Source of the DNA: Hymenobacter sp. PAMC 26628
Lineage (GTDB): Bacteria > Bacteroidota > Bacteroidia > Cytophagales > Hymenobacteraceae
Assembly (NCBI RefSeq): GCF_001562275.1
Contig: NZ_CP014304.1
Location: 5,208,001-5,272,000, forward strand
Reading direction: 5' to 3'
Length of the DNA: 64,000 nucleotides
Of the stretch, positions 45,497 to 54,009 are shown piece by piece. The position numbers and the translations under genes are program-made. How positions within the stretch are numbered: the stretch's first letter is position 1; each line of letters begins with the position of its first letter. A model generated the notes under the pieces. That model was not told where the DNA came from. It saw only the letters and a program-made list of their open reading frames with translations, and did no database searches.

Positions 45497-46657
45497 TTAC
45501 GGGACTAGCGCGGCTAGCAGGCGGTCGGTAGCGGGGCCAACGGCAAAATAACGCTCGAAGCTGGCGCGTGCGCGCTGGCCCATGGCCTGTTGCTCGGCGG
45601 CTGGCAGTTGGGCCCAGCGTGCCAGTAGCTCGTGGGTGCCCGCGGGCGTGTCGTCAGCTACTAGGCCCGCACCCGCCGCCTCGATTTCGCGCCAGATGTT
45701 GATTTGGTTAGAGATGAGTACTGGCTTGCCGCACGCCAGGGCCTCAACCACGGCGATGCCGAAGTTTTCTTGGTGGCTGGGCAGTACAAAGGCCGCTGCT
45801 CCATAGAACGCGCCCCACTTGGCGTCGCCGGCCAGCATGCCCGGAAATGTCACGGCGCCCGCCGTAGCCCCAGTGGCAATGGCGCGCACAACGTGGCCGT
45901 AAGGAGTTTCTAGGCCCGGGCCCGCTACCACGAGGGGCGGGCCAGTGGGCCCCGCCGCCCCGTCAGCATAGGCACTAACGAGCATATCCACCCCTTTTTT
46001 CTCGTGGATACGGCTGATAAACAGCAGGTAAGGTTGGTGTACGGTCGGCAAGGCAGCCGCTGATGCGGCGCGCATGACCGGCGAGAAGGCTGGGGGTTCT
46101 TCCACGCCTAGGCCTACTACCAATTCGCGCTTGGGCTGGTAAGGACGGAACGGTTCACGGGCCAACCGGCGCTCTTCTTCACACGTGAAAAGCACCCCAG
46201 TGGCTTCGTTAATTACCGCTCCTTCCACCACTTTCCAATAGAGCCAATTGCGCACGGCTTTAATCCGCCGGCCCGGGGCCCGTTGAAAGTATGGATCCAG
46301 CATCCCGTGGGGCATCACAAACAACGGTGGTGCCGCCGCGCCTTGGCTGCGCCAGGCCCGGCGAGCGGCGTAGCTAGTGTACAGCCACAAACCGTGTACT
46401 ACGACGGCATCGAACCGGCGGAGATTGTCTGCAAGCCAGGGCCCCAAGCGTGGGCTATAAGTCCAAGGCCCGCGGCCCGGCCCCAGCGCATGCAACGGGA
46501 ATTGTGCGGCGGCAACATAAGACAGCGTGGGATCGTCAAGGCTAACCACTTCGCTGCTTACGCCGCGCCCAGCCAAGCCCGCAATCATGGTACGCACGGC
46601 CTGGCACACGCCGCCTGACCGCGGGTCCATGTCGGCAGTGATGTGCAGAATCGTCAT
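45497..46657 (-). CDS. GT4 glycosyltransferase
   Basis: 386 aa from MTILHITADMDPRSGGVCQAV. Donor-binding domain with LLFISRIHEKKGVDMLVSAYA, LVVAGPGLETPYGHVV, VTFPGMLAGDAKWGAFYGAAAFVLPSHQENFGIAVVEALACGKPVL and the EX7E glutamates. A second glycosyltransferase of the cluster; sugar unknown. First gene of the minus-strand unit, and the IS630 remnant lies 170 bp upstream, between it and the priming transferase. Confidence 0.9.
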   Translation of the reverse strand: MTILHITADMDPRSGGVCQAVRTMIAGLAGRGVSSEVVSLDDPTLSYVAAAQFPLHALGPGRGPWTYSPRLGPWLADNLRRFDAVVVHGLWLYTSYAARRAWRSQGAAAPPLFVMPHGMLDPYFQRAPGRRIKAVRNWLYWKVVEGAVINEATGVLFTCEEERRLAREPFRPYQPKRELVVGLGVEEPPAFSPVMRAASAAALPTVHQPYLLFISRIHEKKGVDMLVSAYADGAAGPTGPPLVVAGPGLETPYGHVVRAIATGATAGAVTFPGMLAGDAKWGAFYGAAAFVLPSHQENFGIAVVEALACGKPVLISNQINIWREIEAAGAGLVADDTPAGTHELLARWAQLPAAEQQAMGQRARASFERYFAVGPATDRLLAALVP

Positions 46658-46832
46658 AGAATCATAAAGTGAAGCAGTGCATGAGCCAGCCAAATTACGA
46701 GCCCCCAACTGCATTAGCGTACCGGCGTGAAATGGCTGCTAAGTGTTTCTATAGTAATAACGCTTACGAATGAATGTAATCTCCTTAACCTTATTATAAA
46801 ACGTTTTTCACAGAACCGTTGCCATGCTATTA

Positions 46833-47939
46833 TACTCGTCACGAAGTGGGTTGCGCGTCGAGCACATGAAAATTGCGGGTTAATAAAGACGCGAGTTCAG
46901 GCCCAAACTCGTCGAGCCGGGTGAAAAAGTCAAGCACGGCAGTTTTGAACGCGCCTTTGGTCCGGTAAAAAGCGGTGTTGATGATTTTTTGGCGCAAGAA
47001 CTTCCAGAAGCGCTCAATCAGGTTCAGATTGGGCGAATAGGGGGCAAGAAAACCTGTACCAAGCGCGTGTCGGCCAGCCAGGTAGTGAGGGCCTTGTTTT
47101 GGTAGTAGCGGGCGTTGTCGCAGACGACGTAGACGGGGTCTTAGGGGTGGGCTTCAAGCAGTTGCTCGTACAGGCGGCGCGTGCTTTGGGCATTCACGCA
47201 GTCGGTTTCATCGAGATAGGGCTCGGTAGCGACCACCGCGTTCAGGGCCGCGTTCAGGTTGACGCGTTCGCGTCCACTGACCGTGAGCATAGGGCGCTGC
47301 TGGCCCGTAGCGGTCCACACGTGGGTGGCGCGGGTGTTGTGGGTGGGGTGGGCGGCATCGGCAAAATACACCGCCGCCGTGCCCGCTTCGGCCTGGGCCA
47401 GCAACGGCCGCAAGGTGTCGGCCAGAAACGCGTGTTGCCGGGCCGCGTCCGCCTCAAGGGCACGGCCGTGGTCAATTTGTAGGAGAAACCCAGGCGGTGC
47501 AACAGGTCCGTCAGGCCCGAAACCGCGTACTGCACGTGGCAGGTCAGGGCCAGACAGTCCGCGATTTGCCGACAATCGGTGCAGAGGTGGCGGCCCAGTT
47601 CCTGGCAGAGGTAGGCCAGTTGGGCGCTGGTCGGCAGGCCCCAGCACCCCCCGGCCTGGGTGTCGGACTTGCCAAAGGCGGCCAGCCCCTGGGCCTGTTA
47701 GGCCCCGACGTAACGGTAGACCGTGGCCACGGACACGCCCAAATCATCGGCAATGCTGGCTACAGAACGGCCCTTGTCCAGCAGCAGCACGACCGTTACC
47801 GGTATATAGTCCGTTCGCTCGCCACACCGCCCTTGCAACTCGCGTAGGGCTTGGCGCTCAGAGGGGCTTAAGTGCAATGCCATGACGCAAGTTTAGGACT
47901 TTCTACTCAGCACTTTCGCAACTCACTTCACGACGAGTA
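46833..47939 (-). mobile_element. Decayed IS630-family element with intact 25-bp ends
   Basis: Ends TACTCGTCACGAAGTGGGTT and, complemented, TACTCGTCGTGAAGTGAGTT are near identical and flanked by TA. It lies between the sugar transferase and the glycosyltransferase and separates what was probably one minus-strand operon. About 1.1 kb, different from the element at 5.2 kb. Confidence 0.85.
46880..47883 (-). pseudogene. IS630-family transposase remnant
   Basis: Reading on the minus strand: MALHLSPSERQALREL with the helix-turn-helix DDLGVSVATVYRYV, a stop, then a frame change, the first catalytic aspartate in AVYFADAAHPTHNTRA, and a stop after EAHP. The DNARYYQ-type motif and NLNLIERFWKFLRQ follow after a one-base loss in a C-run near 47050. 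At least two stops and two frame changes. Not functional. Confidence 0.85.
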
Positions 47940-47941
47940 TA

Positions 47942-48282
47942 ACTAACGATTTCATGAAATAAACTCTCGCGGTGCATTAAATTGATATATAGCGTAACAA
48001 TGCTGCTGGGAGTGACTGTGCAAAACCATGCTTCAGTTTTGCTAGCTTTACCAGTCATGGTCACGCTGACTATTCTACACGAATAATTAATTAAATATAA
48101 AATTATCTGTCTTTCAGCTGATTAGGTAGCTTATATAAGAAGGATAGCTGCAGAGAAATAATTTATAAGAATAAAGAGCGGATAAATTATATAAATAAAA
48201 TAAGGGTAAAAAATTATCGGTTAGTAACGGTCTTCACCGAACTCAATAATTTTTTACTCTTCAAAACACTAATTAGAAAAAC
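47942..48282. other. AT-rich intergenic stretch
   Basis: 341 bp downstream of the sugar transferase stop codon. No ORF of note and no clear terminator; markedly richer in A and T than the first 40 kb. Confidence 0.5.
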
Positions 48283-48957
48283 TTAAAACGCGTTTTTATG
48301 GCCCTTAATAGCCTGTAAAACAGTCATTATAACGATTTTCAAATCAAGTAACATCGACCAGTTTTTGATATACCAGATGTCCACTTTCACCCGTTTTGCC
48401 ATTGCGATAACTTCTTTGGTTTCGCCGCGAAAACCGCGAACCTGAGCCAAACCCGTGATGCCCGGCGTAACAGTATGCCGCTGCATGAAATTGTTGACCA
48501 CCTGCGCATACTCCTCGGTGTGTTTGAGCATGTGCGGGCGCGGACCTACGATGGACATTTCGCCTCGTAGCACGTTTAAGAATTGTGGCAGCTCGTCAAT
48601 ATTCGTCTTTCTAATAATGGCCCCTACGCGGGTAATGCGGGCGTCGCCTCGGCTGGCTTGCCGATGATTTGCCTCATCGTTGACATGCATGCTTCTAAAC
48701 TTGAAGCAATAAAATGGCTCGTTGTCTTTGCCAGTCCGCAACTGCTTAAAAAACACGGGACCTTTTGATTCCAATCTAATGATAAGGGCTACCAGAGGAA
48801 TTAACCAACTAAGTAGGAAAGCAACTACGAGCAAAGCGAACAGGACGTCAAATGCTCTTTTGGCGGAAAGTGGACGGATTTCGTGAGTGGTGATCCGTTG
48901 CGAACCTCGAGTACGAACTGTGTACTCGTTTCTAGTGAGTGGAAAGTTGTATTCCAT
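48283..48957 (-). CDS. Priming sugar-phosphate transferase (bacterial sugar transferase family)
   Basis: 224 aa, starts exopolysaccharide repeat units by moving a sugar phosphate to undecaprenyl phosphate. One membrane segment (AFDVLFALLVVAFLLSWLIPLVALI) followed by the cytoplasmic catalytic part: KGPVFFKQLRTGKDN, FKFRSM, ITRVGAIIRKTNIDELPQFLNVL, GEMSIVGPRPHM and TPGITGLAQVRG. It lacks the extra N-terminal helices of full WcaJ, so it is the short PglC/EpsE-like form. Separated from the other cluster genes by the IS630 remnant. Confidence 0.93.
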   Translation of the reverse strand: MEYNFPLTRNEYTVRTRGSQRITTHEIRPLSAKRAFDVLFALLVVAFLLSWLIPLVALIIRLESKGPVFFKQLRTGKDNEPFYCFKFRSMHVNDEANHRQASRGDARITRVGAIIRKTNIDELPQFLNVLRGEMSIVGPRPHMLKHTEEYAQVVNNFMQRHTVTPGITGLAQVRGFRGETKEVIAMAKRVKVDIWYIKNWSMLLDLKIVIMTVLQAIKGHKNAF

Positions 48958-49784
48958 TGTGATAAATAGTTTTAATTATGTAAAGGCTTATTTTTCAAAT
49001 TTTTAAGGGGCAATTTATTGGCTTGCGGTGTTGGCGTGGGATGATATTTAGGAGGACGAAGTGTAAAAATTAAAATCTGGATAAAAGAAAATTAAAATGC
49101 CGGCTAAGGCACTGGATTAGTTTGTGTCAATTATAACTACCTGTCTTAATGGATCTGTAGCAATGGCCCATGTACCTTGGGGTGAGCAAGGATTAGTACC
49201 ATTTTATGAGTTTTGTTCAATAAGATGTTGAAATCTTTTAACTCTAGCAAATATATGATTTGTTTGTCTTATGTCAAGTAAATAATGCACTGTCTCCTTT
49301 TGTTGATAAAATGGATCTTGAAATGGTCTCCTATAAAATTGCATTTCGCGAAGCACGAAAAAATTAATTTATAAATAGTGCTAAAAAAAACGAAATTTTT
49401 TTACTATACCGAATAACATATATTAACGTGTAAAACAATGAATTTCAATGGATTGTATTCATCATATGAAAGTTCCACGTAAAAGAGCCAACGATCTTGA
49501 CAATCGTTAGCTCTCGGGTTTTTTAAACATACCATTGGTTTGCAATGCCTTATTACATCATGTGAGCTGTTGTGTAAATCCGTGATTAGGCAACCATTTT
49601 TTTTAAAAAATACTTGGTATAATGCTATGATTAAGATTCATGAATTTGCTGAACTAAAGCAATTTTTAACGGTATTATAACTGGAAGGGCATAGCAGATT
49701 GCATCTCAATTCAATAAAGCGTTAGTCATCAAATGAACCTTGACCTCTTGTTTGTTTTATATATCTTCATTGTATAGTAGACTT
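48958..49784. other. AT-rich intergenic region with an orphan terminator-like hairpin
   Basis: 827 bp between the sugar transferase and the IS5 remnant. No credible gene in either direction. At 49484-49524 the arms AGAGCCAACGAT and ATCGTTAGCTCT are followed by GGGTTTTTT, a good terminator with no recognised gene ahead of it on the plus strand. Confidence 0.5.
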
Positions 49785-49810
49785 GTTGCAGCAGAGGGTA
49801 TACGCGAATT

Positions 49811-50727
49811 TTGAGGATAAAAATTTCAGTTCACGACTTAAAAACGCCCAGCCAGTGGCGGGCATCAGTCGGCTGTGATGCCCACTACTTCGAGGAACTA
49901 GTGCACGTATTCAGCGCGGTCTATGCTGCGCTCTATCAAGTGCAACTAGCTGAGCGAATGCTAATTCATCCGGCTGAGACTTGCATAAAAGATGAAGCAG
50001 ACCTGTTATTTTTCACCCTCTTCAGCTGTAAATCCGGTTTGACTTACGACGTGCTTGGCTTGGTTTGTGGCAGGGACGCGGCCACCGCTAAGCGCCGCCA
50101 GGGACGAAGGGCTGGACATTTTGCGCGCGGCGTTGCGGCGCGCCGATTGTTTGCCGGAACGCGGCTTTCAATCGCCGGCCGAATTGCAGTGCTACTTTTC
50201 GAAACGGCGCGCTGTTTTGCTCGCCGCCACTGAATTTGCCACACAACGACCGCAAGAAAAAGCGGCGCAAAAAGCGCGCTACAGCGGTAAAAAAACGAAA
50301 TAAGCTAAAAGCACTCGTCCTCTCCGACACCCGGCGGAAATTAATTTGTGTAAGTCGGTTGGTGCCGGGAAGTATGCACGATTTTACTTGGTTAAAGAAG
50401 CAGTTGCCGCCCGAAAAGGGGTGGTTTGAGCCGTTGACTGTGCGCCTTGATGCCGGTTTTCAAGGGTTTGCTAAGTAGTATAGCGCGAAATTATTTCTCC
50501 CTGCTAAAAAGCCTAAGGGCGGCCAGTTGACAAAAAACCATAAATTTCGCAACACCCAGCAAGCCCGCAAGCGCGTGGTCGTCGAACACAGCATCGGGGG
50601 CTTTAAACGGTACCGTATTTTGTCTGACCGCCTGCGCATGTACAACCTGGCGCAGTTTGATGTAGCGCTGGAGATATGTGCTAGGCGATGGAACTTCTGC
50701 TCAGTGCCTGTTAAAATTTACGGATAA
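49811..50727 (+). pseudogene. IS5-family transposase, decayed copy 1
   Basis: Compared with copy 2, the start codon is ATA instead of ATG, an extra G at about 50100 shifts the frame after DAATAKRRQ, a TAG at 50476-50478 interrupts GFAK-YSAKLFLP, and the last codons are replaced by the inserted element. Recognisable parts: CDAHYFEELVHVF, FSCKSGLTYDVLGLVCG, VPGSMHDFTWLKKQ, FRNTQQARKRVVVEHSIGGF. The two natural frames also meet at an A-run near 50290. Confidence 0.85.
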
Positions 50728-50739
50728 GGTGTCGAATGC

Positions 50740-51695
50740 TAGCTAACCCAAGTTGCGGCTTATAGTCCGGCCTGGTGTAAGGTGTGGGCAAAAATGAAAA
50801 GGGCGATTTTCAGGGCAAATCCCTGGGCCGTGACGGCGTGAATCTGTTTGGGAAAGCGGGCTGTCAACTGGCTAAACGTCGTTTCGATACTTTTGCGCAA
50901 GTATTGAATCAGAAAACTTTGCGCAGGGTGATGCGGCCGTTTGCTGTTCTTTCCGCGCGCCGTTTGCTGCTGACTGCCACTGGCTTCGTTGAACAGGTCT
51001 TCGGTCACGTAGTCCGTGTAGCCCGCATCGGTATAGAGGACACTGCCTTCGGGTAGGTCCAACGACAAGCCGCGCCGTCCGGCCTGCTTCGACTCGCCGC
51101 CGGCGGGCAGGTGGAACTCGACCGGCACGCCGGTGCTGGTGGCCACGACCGGCACCTTCAGGCCATAAAACCAGCTGCGCTTGCTGGCGCAGCGGCCGTG
51201 ATAGGCTTTGCCTGTCAAAAGCTTACCGCGCGGAATGCGGGTATTGTGACACACCGCCACGGGAAAGGAGTCCAGCACGTGACGGGCTTCGGGGTGTCGT
51301 TGCTTGAACCAGTCGCCTACCAGGGCGAAGAGGGCGTGGAGCGCATCGGCAAGGGCATGCAGGCGGCGGGTGAAGCCATTCTTATCCAGCCGGTTCTGGC
51401 CCCAGTGCTGCGCCATGTAGTGTTTGGCCATCACCAGGTTGCCGCCGAAAAAGCGCGTGGCCACCAGCGCCGTCGTGAGCACCTGGGCGTCACGCAGGCG
51501 CCGGCTGCCCGTGGCGGGTAGCGTGTTCGCTGGGTGAGTGAACCGGATGATATCGTCCAGCAGGCAGTACATGGCAACGGTTTGTTCGCGCATGAGTAGT
51601 GTGGTAAAGGGAGATCAGAGACCCTAAACCTAGTCTGTTCCTGCCGAACAGACTTTTTTTCTGCCTTGCCCATACCCCGCAACTTGGGTTAGCTA
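50740..51695 (-). mobile_element. IS982-family element, 944 bp, with 6-bp TAGCTA duplication
   Basis: Inverted ends ACCCAAGTTGCGG at 50746 and 51689, flanked on both sides by TAGCTA. Removing the element and one TAGCTA restores the reading frame of the interrupted IS5-type transposase, which fixes both the ends and the duplication. Confidence 0.9.
50760..51593 (-). CDS. IS982-family transposase
   Basis: 277 aa, intact. MREQTVAMYCLLDDIIRFTH at the start; DDE-type residues are in HVLDSFPVAVCHNTRI (D), GSVLYTDAGYTDYVTED (D) and YLRKSIETTFSQLTARFPKQIHAVTAQGF (E). Length and motifs are normal for IS982. The element is the innermost and therefore the most recent insertion at this place. Confidence 0.9.
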   Translation of the reverse strand: MREQTVAMYCLLDDIIRFTHPANTLPATGSRRLRDAQVLTTALVATRFFGGNLVMAKHYMAQHWGQNRLDKNGFTRRLHALADALHALFALVGDWFKQRHPEARHVLDSFPVAVCHNTRIPRGKLLTGKAYHGRCASKRSWFYGLKVPVVATSTGVPVEFHLPAGGESKQAGRRGLSLDLPEGSVLYTDAGYTDYVTEDLFNEASGSQQQTARGKNSKRPHHPAQSFLIQYLRKSIETTFSQLTARFPKQIHAVTAQGFALKIALFIFAHTLHQAGL

Positions 51696-52597
51696 GGAAG
51701 ATGGTTGCTTCGGCGGCGGCGGTCTCGCATTCGCAATCCCTGCTCAATCGCCGGTCCCAGTGCAACCAGCTGCTGGAGCGCTCGGCTACCCAGCGGGTGG
51801 GCACGGGGGTAAAGCCGCCGCTGCCCGTCAGCCCGGGTGCCGTTTCCAGCCGCCGTGCTCCCGGGTCCACTGGGCCAGGGGCTGGCCGTCGTAGCCGGCG
51901 TCGGCCAGGACGAGGTCCAGTCGCTTAACTCCCTGCTGGGCCAGCTTTTTCAGGGCTTCCTTGCCGCCGACCCGGTCGTTTTCGTGGGCCGGCCCGACAT
52001 GAGCGGTCAGTAGTAGGCCGCCCGAAGCGCCGACCAGGTGGCGCTTGTGGCCCTGGATTTTTTTGTGGCCGTCAAAGCCCTTGTCCAGCACGCCCCGCTC
52101 GCTGCATTTGACCGATTGGGCATCCAGCACGGCCGCGCTCGGGCTCGCTTGCCGGGGCGGGGCGGCCCGCTGCCGGTGGCGGCGCACCAGGGCCTGGTTG
52201 AGCGCCGCCCAGCGCCCGTCGGCCTGCCAGCGCCGGAAATAGTAGTAGACCAGCGGGAAAGCCGGAACCTCGCGCGGCAACAGCCGCCATTGCCAGCCGC
52301 TCTTGGTCAAATGGAGCAACGCATTGACAATCAGGCGCAGCGAATGCTTGCGGCGGCGCGTGTCGGGCACAATTTCTTGAATAACTTGCCGCTGGAAACC
52401 AGTCAGGTCCGTTTCGTACATCTTTGGTCGGATGAGGAAAAGGAAGTAACCTGGCTGATTTCTTTTTGTCTACCAATTACTTGCAATCCTAAACAGGTTC
52501 TGAACTCATTGATAGCACGCTGCAACAAGTCTAATAGAAAATGAAACTGCCCGTGCATAATTCAATTGTGAATATGATTTTCTTTAATATACTTTAT

Positions 52598-53529
52598 GAA
52601 GCTGTTTAGGAAGTAGGCGGGCGGCCAATTCTACGTAGTAGAAGGACGGAAAAAGCCAGCCAATGAAAGGCAAGCCACGTGTGCAAGCAAGTTTCGAAGC
52701 GGACCAACAGGGTCTTGAAACTATCAAGCCAGGCGTTCAGCTGCTCAATGACGAGGCGACGGCGGTAAAGTTCGGGGTCGAGTAGCGGGGTATCGTCATC
52801 GGTCTGCCAGTCGGTCGCGCGGCGATTACGCGGGATGTTCACCTGGATGTCATGGCGGGCGCATGCCAGGCGCAAGCTACTCACATCGAAGGCCTTATCA
52901 GCATTCAGAAACAACCCGTCCAGACCCAGGCCTGCCTCCTTAAGCAGGGCGCAGAGTTCGGCAAAGACCTCCGCCAACTGGAACGTGTCGTGGTGCTGCC
53001 CGGCCTGAGGCGTGGCCACGCCCAGCGGCTGGCCCTGGTTGTCAGCCACGAACAAGGCGTTGGTGGTGCGGGCCGCCTTGCGGCCCTGGTAGCCGACAGC
53101 CGTCCCGCCGTTCTTGGCGGGCGTATGGCTGCCGTCGAGTTGGATGCTGGAGAGGTCGAGCAGGCGACGATGCAGGCGCAGTAGCGTGAGCCACAGCTTT
53201 TTCCAGGCTCCCTGTTTGCTCCAGGTATGGAAGTGGCAGTACACGCCCTGCCAACTTAGGGGTTCGCCGCTGAATAAGGCGGCCACCGGTAGCCAGCGCC
53301 ATTGGCAGCCAGTTTTGAGTTTGTAGAGAATGGCTCCCACCACCTCGGCCGGTGCAACCCGGCGGCGGCGGCCGGTAGCAGGAAAAGGTAGGTGGGGCAA
53401 GAGCCAGGTCACGATAATATCTTTGGGCAGGACTTCCATGGCAATGGGCAGGAGTGAGGTGGGTCGCACCCCAAATTTCTCCCCGCCGTGGGAGTTTTTT
53501 TGTTTACACCCTACTTCCTAAACAGCTTC
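52598..53529 (-). mobile_element. IS5-family element (type c), complete
   Basis: Perfect 20-bp inverted ends GAAGCTGTTTAGGAAGTAGG, flanked by TAT on both sides. Contains one intact transposase whose stop codon lies in the left end. Confidence 0.9.
52606..53469 (-). CDS. IS5-family (type c) transposase
   Basis: 287 aa, intact. KTGCQWRWLPVAALFSGEPLSWQGVYCHFHTWSKQGAWKKLW is the N-terminal DUF4096-type domain; SSIQLDGSHTPAKNGG gives the first Asp, DGLFLNADKAFD the second, and YRRRLVIEQLNAWLDSFKTL the Glu. A start at MEVLPKDII (53439) is possible. Differs in sequence from both other IS5 types in the window. Confidence 0.9.
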   Translation of the reverse strand: MRPTSLLPIAMEVLPKDIIVTWLLPHLPFPATGRRRRVAPAEVVGAILYKLKTGCQWRWLPVAALFSGEPLSWQGVYCHFHTWSKQGAWKKLWLTLLRLHRRLLDLSSIQLDGSHTPAKNGGTAVGYQGRKAARTTNALFVADNQGQPLGVATPQAGQHHDTFQLAEVFAELCALLKEAGLGLDGLFLNADKAFDVSSLRLACARHDIQVNIPRNRRATDWQTDDDTPLLDPELYRRRLVIEQLNAWLDSFKTLLVRFETCLHTWLAFHWLAFSVLLLRRIGRPPTS

Positions 53530-54009
53530 TATAATTTAACTGATTGTAAGCAATGATTTCTTCGCACACCTATGACACTTCTCAATGCATGCGGATTAGT
53601 AAATAATAGGTAAATCATGTCGGCTATATATAAGATAAACATGTATGTATAATTGGGTAGTTTAAGCTGCCACGATATTTTTCATACTATTAATAAAAGT
53701 ATTTATGTTGTTTTTATACAATTTTATGATAAATGATTTAATTTATAAATTTACGAATAGTCATAAATGCTATTGTACTATAATATCAATTACACCATTG
53801 ATGGCAAATTTTTAGACTATTTATAGTCTTATTGATAAAATAATTATATAAAATCGATTTCATTAATTTTTTTTGTTACCGGTAATGTATAATCAAATAA
53901 TTTGTATATTTTTGGATATGATGTTGATTTATGAGCTACTAAAGCGGCTTGTATTACATCAGTATAATTGTATTGTATCATGGAGTTCTTACATCTTAAT
54001 TAATATCTT
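53530..54009. other. AT-rich leader ahead of the beta-helix protein
   Basis: 480 bp, extremely AT-rich, no ORF. It must hold the promoter of the following gene; I cannot single out a convincing TAnnTTTG box. Confidence 0.5.

Larger units (their letters stand above)
50711..52421 (-). pseudogene. IS5-family (type b) transposase, interrupted and frameshifted
   Basis: N-terminal part 51828-52421 (MYETDLTGFQRQVIQEIVPD, DUF4096-like domain; DAQSVKCSERGVLDKGFDGHKK, LADAGYDG). A frame change near 51840 leads to GGFTPVPTRWVAERSSSWL and ATIFLA, where IS982 enters. After removing IS982 and one TAGCTA the frame continues SIRHLIRKF and stops at 50711. Catalytic Asp, Asp and Glu are all present, but the gene is broken twice. 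Confidence 0.82.
50702..52503 (-). mobile_element. IS5-family element (type b) inside copy 1, split by IS982
   Basis: Ends containing CCTGTTAAAATTT (left) and, complemented, CCTGTTTAGGATTG (right) lie at the junctions where copy 1 is interrupted. Exact end bases are uncertain by a few positions and I do not see a clear duplication. Confidence 0.65.
49784..52534 (+). mobile_element. Decayed IS5-family element (copy 1) carrying nested insertions
   Basis: Left end AGACTTGTTGCAGCAG and right end CTGCAACAAGTCT match the ends of copy 2 at 59237-60193. The element's own 3' tail (CATTGATAGCACG before the right end) is separated from its transposase by about 1.8 kb of inserted DNA, namely another IS5-family element that itself holds an IS982. 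Confidence 0.82.

Noticed and set aside
46283..46618. 111-codon plus-strand frame
   Set aside because: Shadow of the glycosyltransferase on the minus strand.
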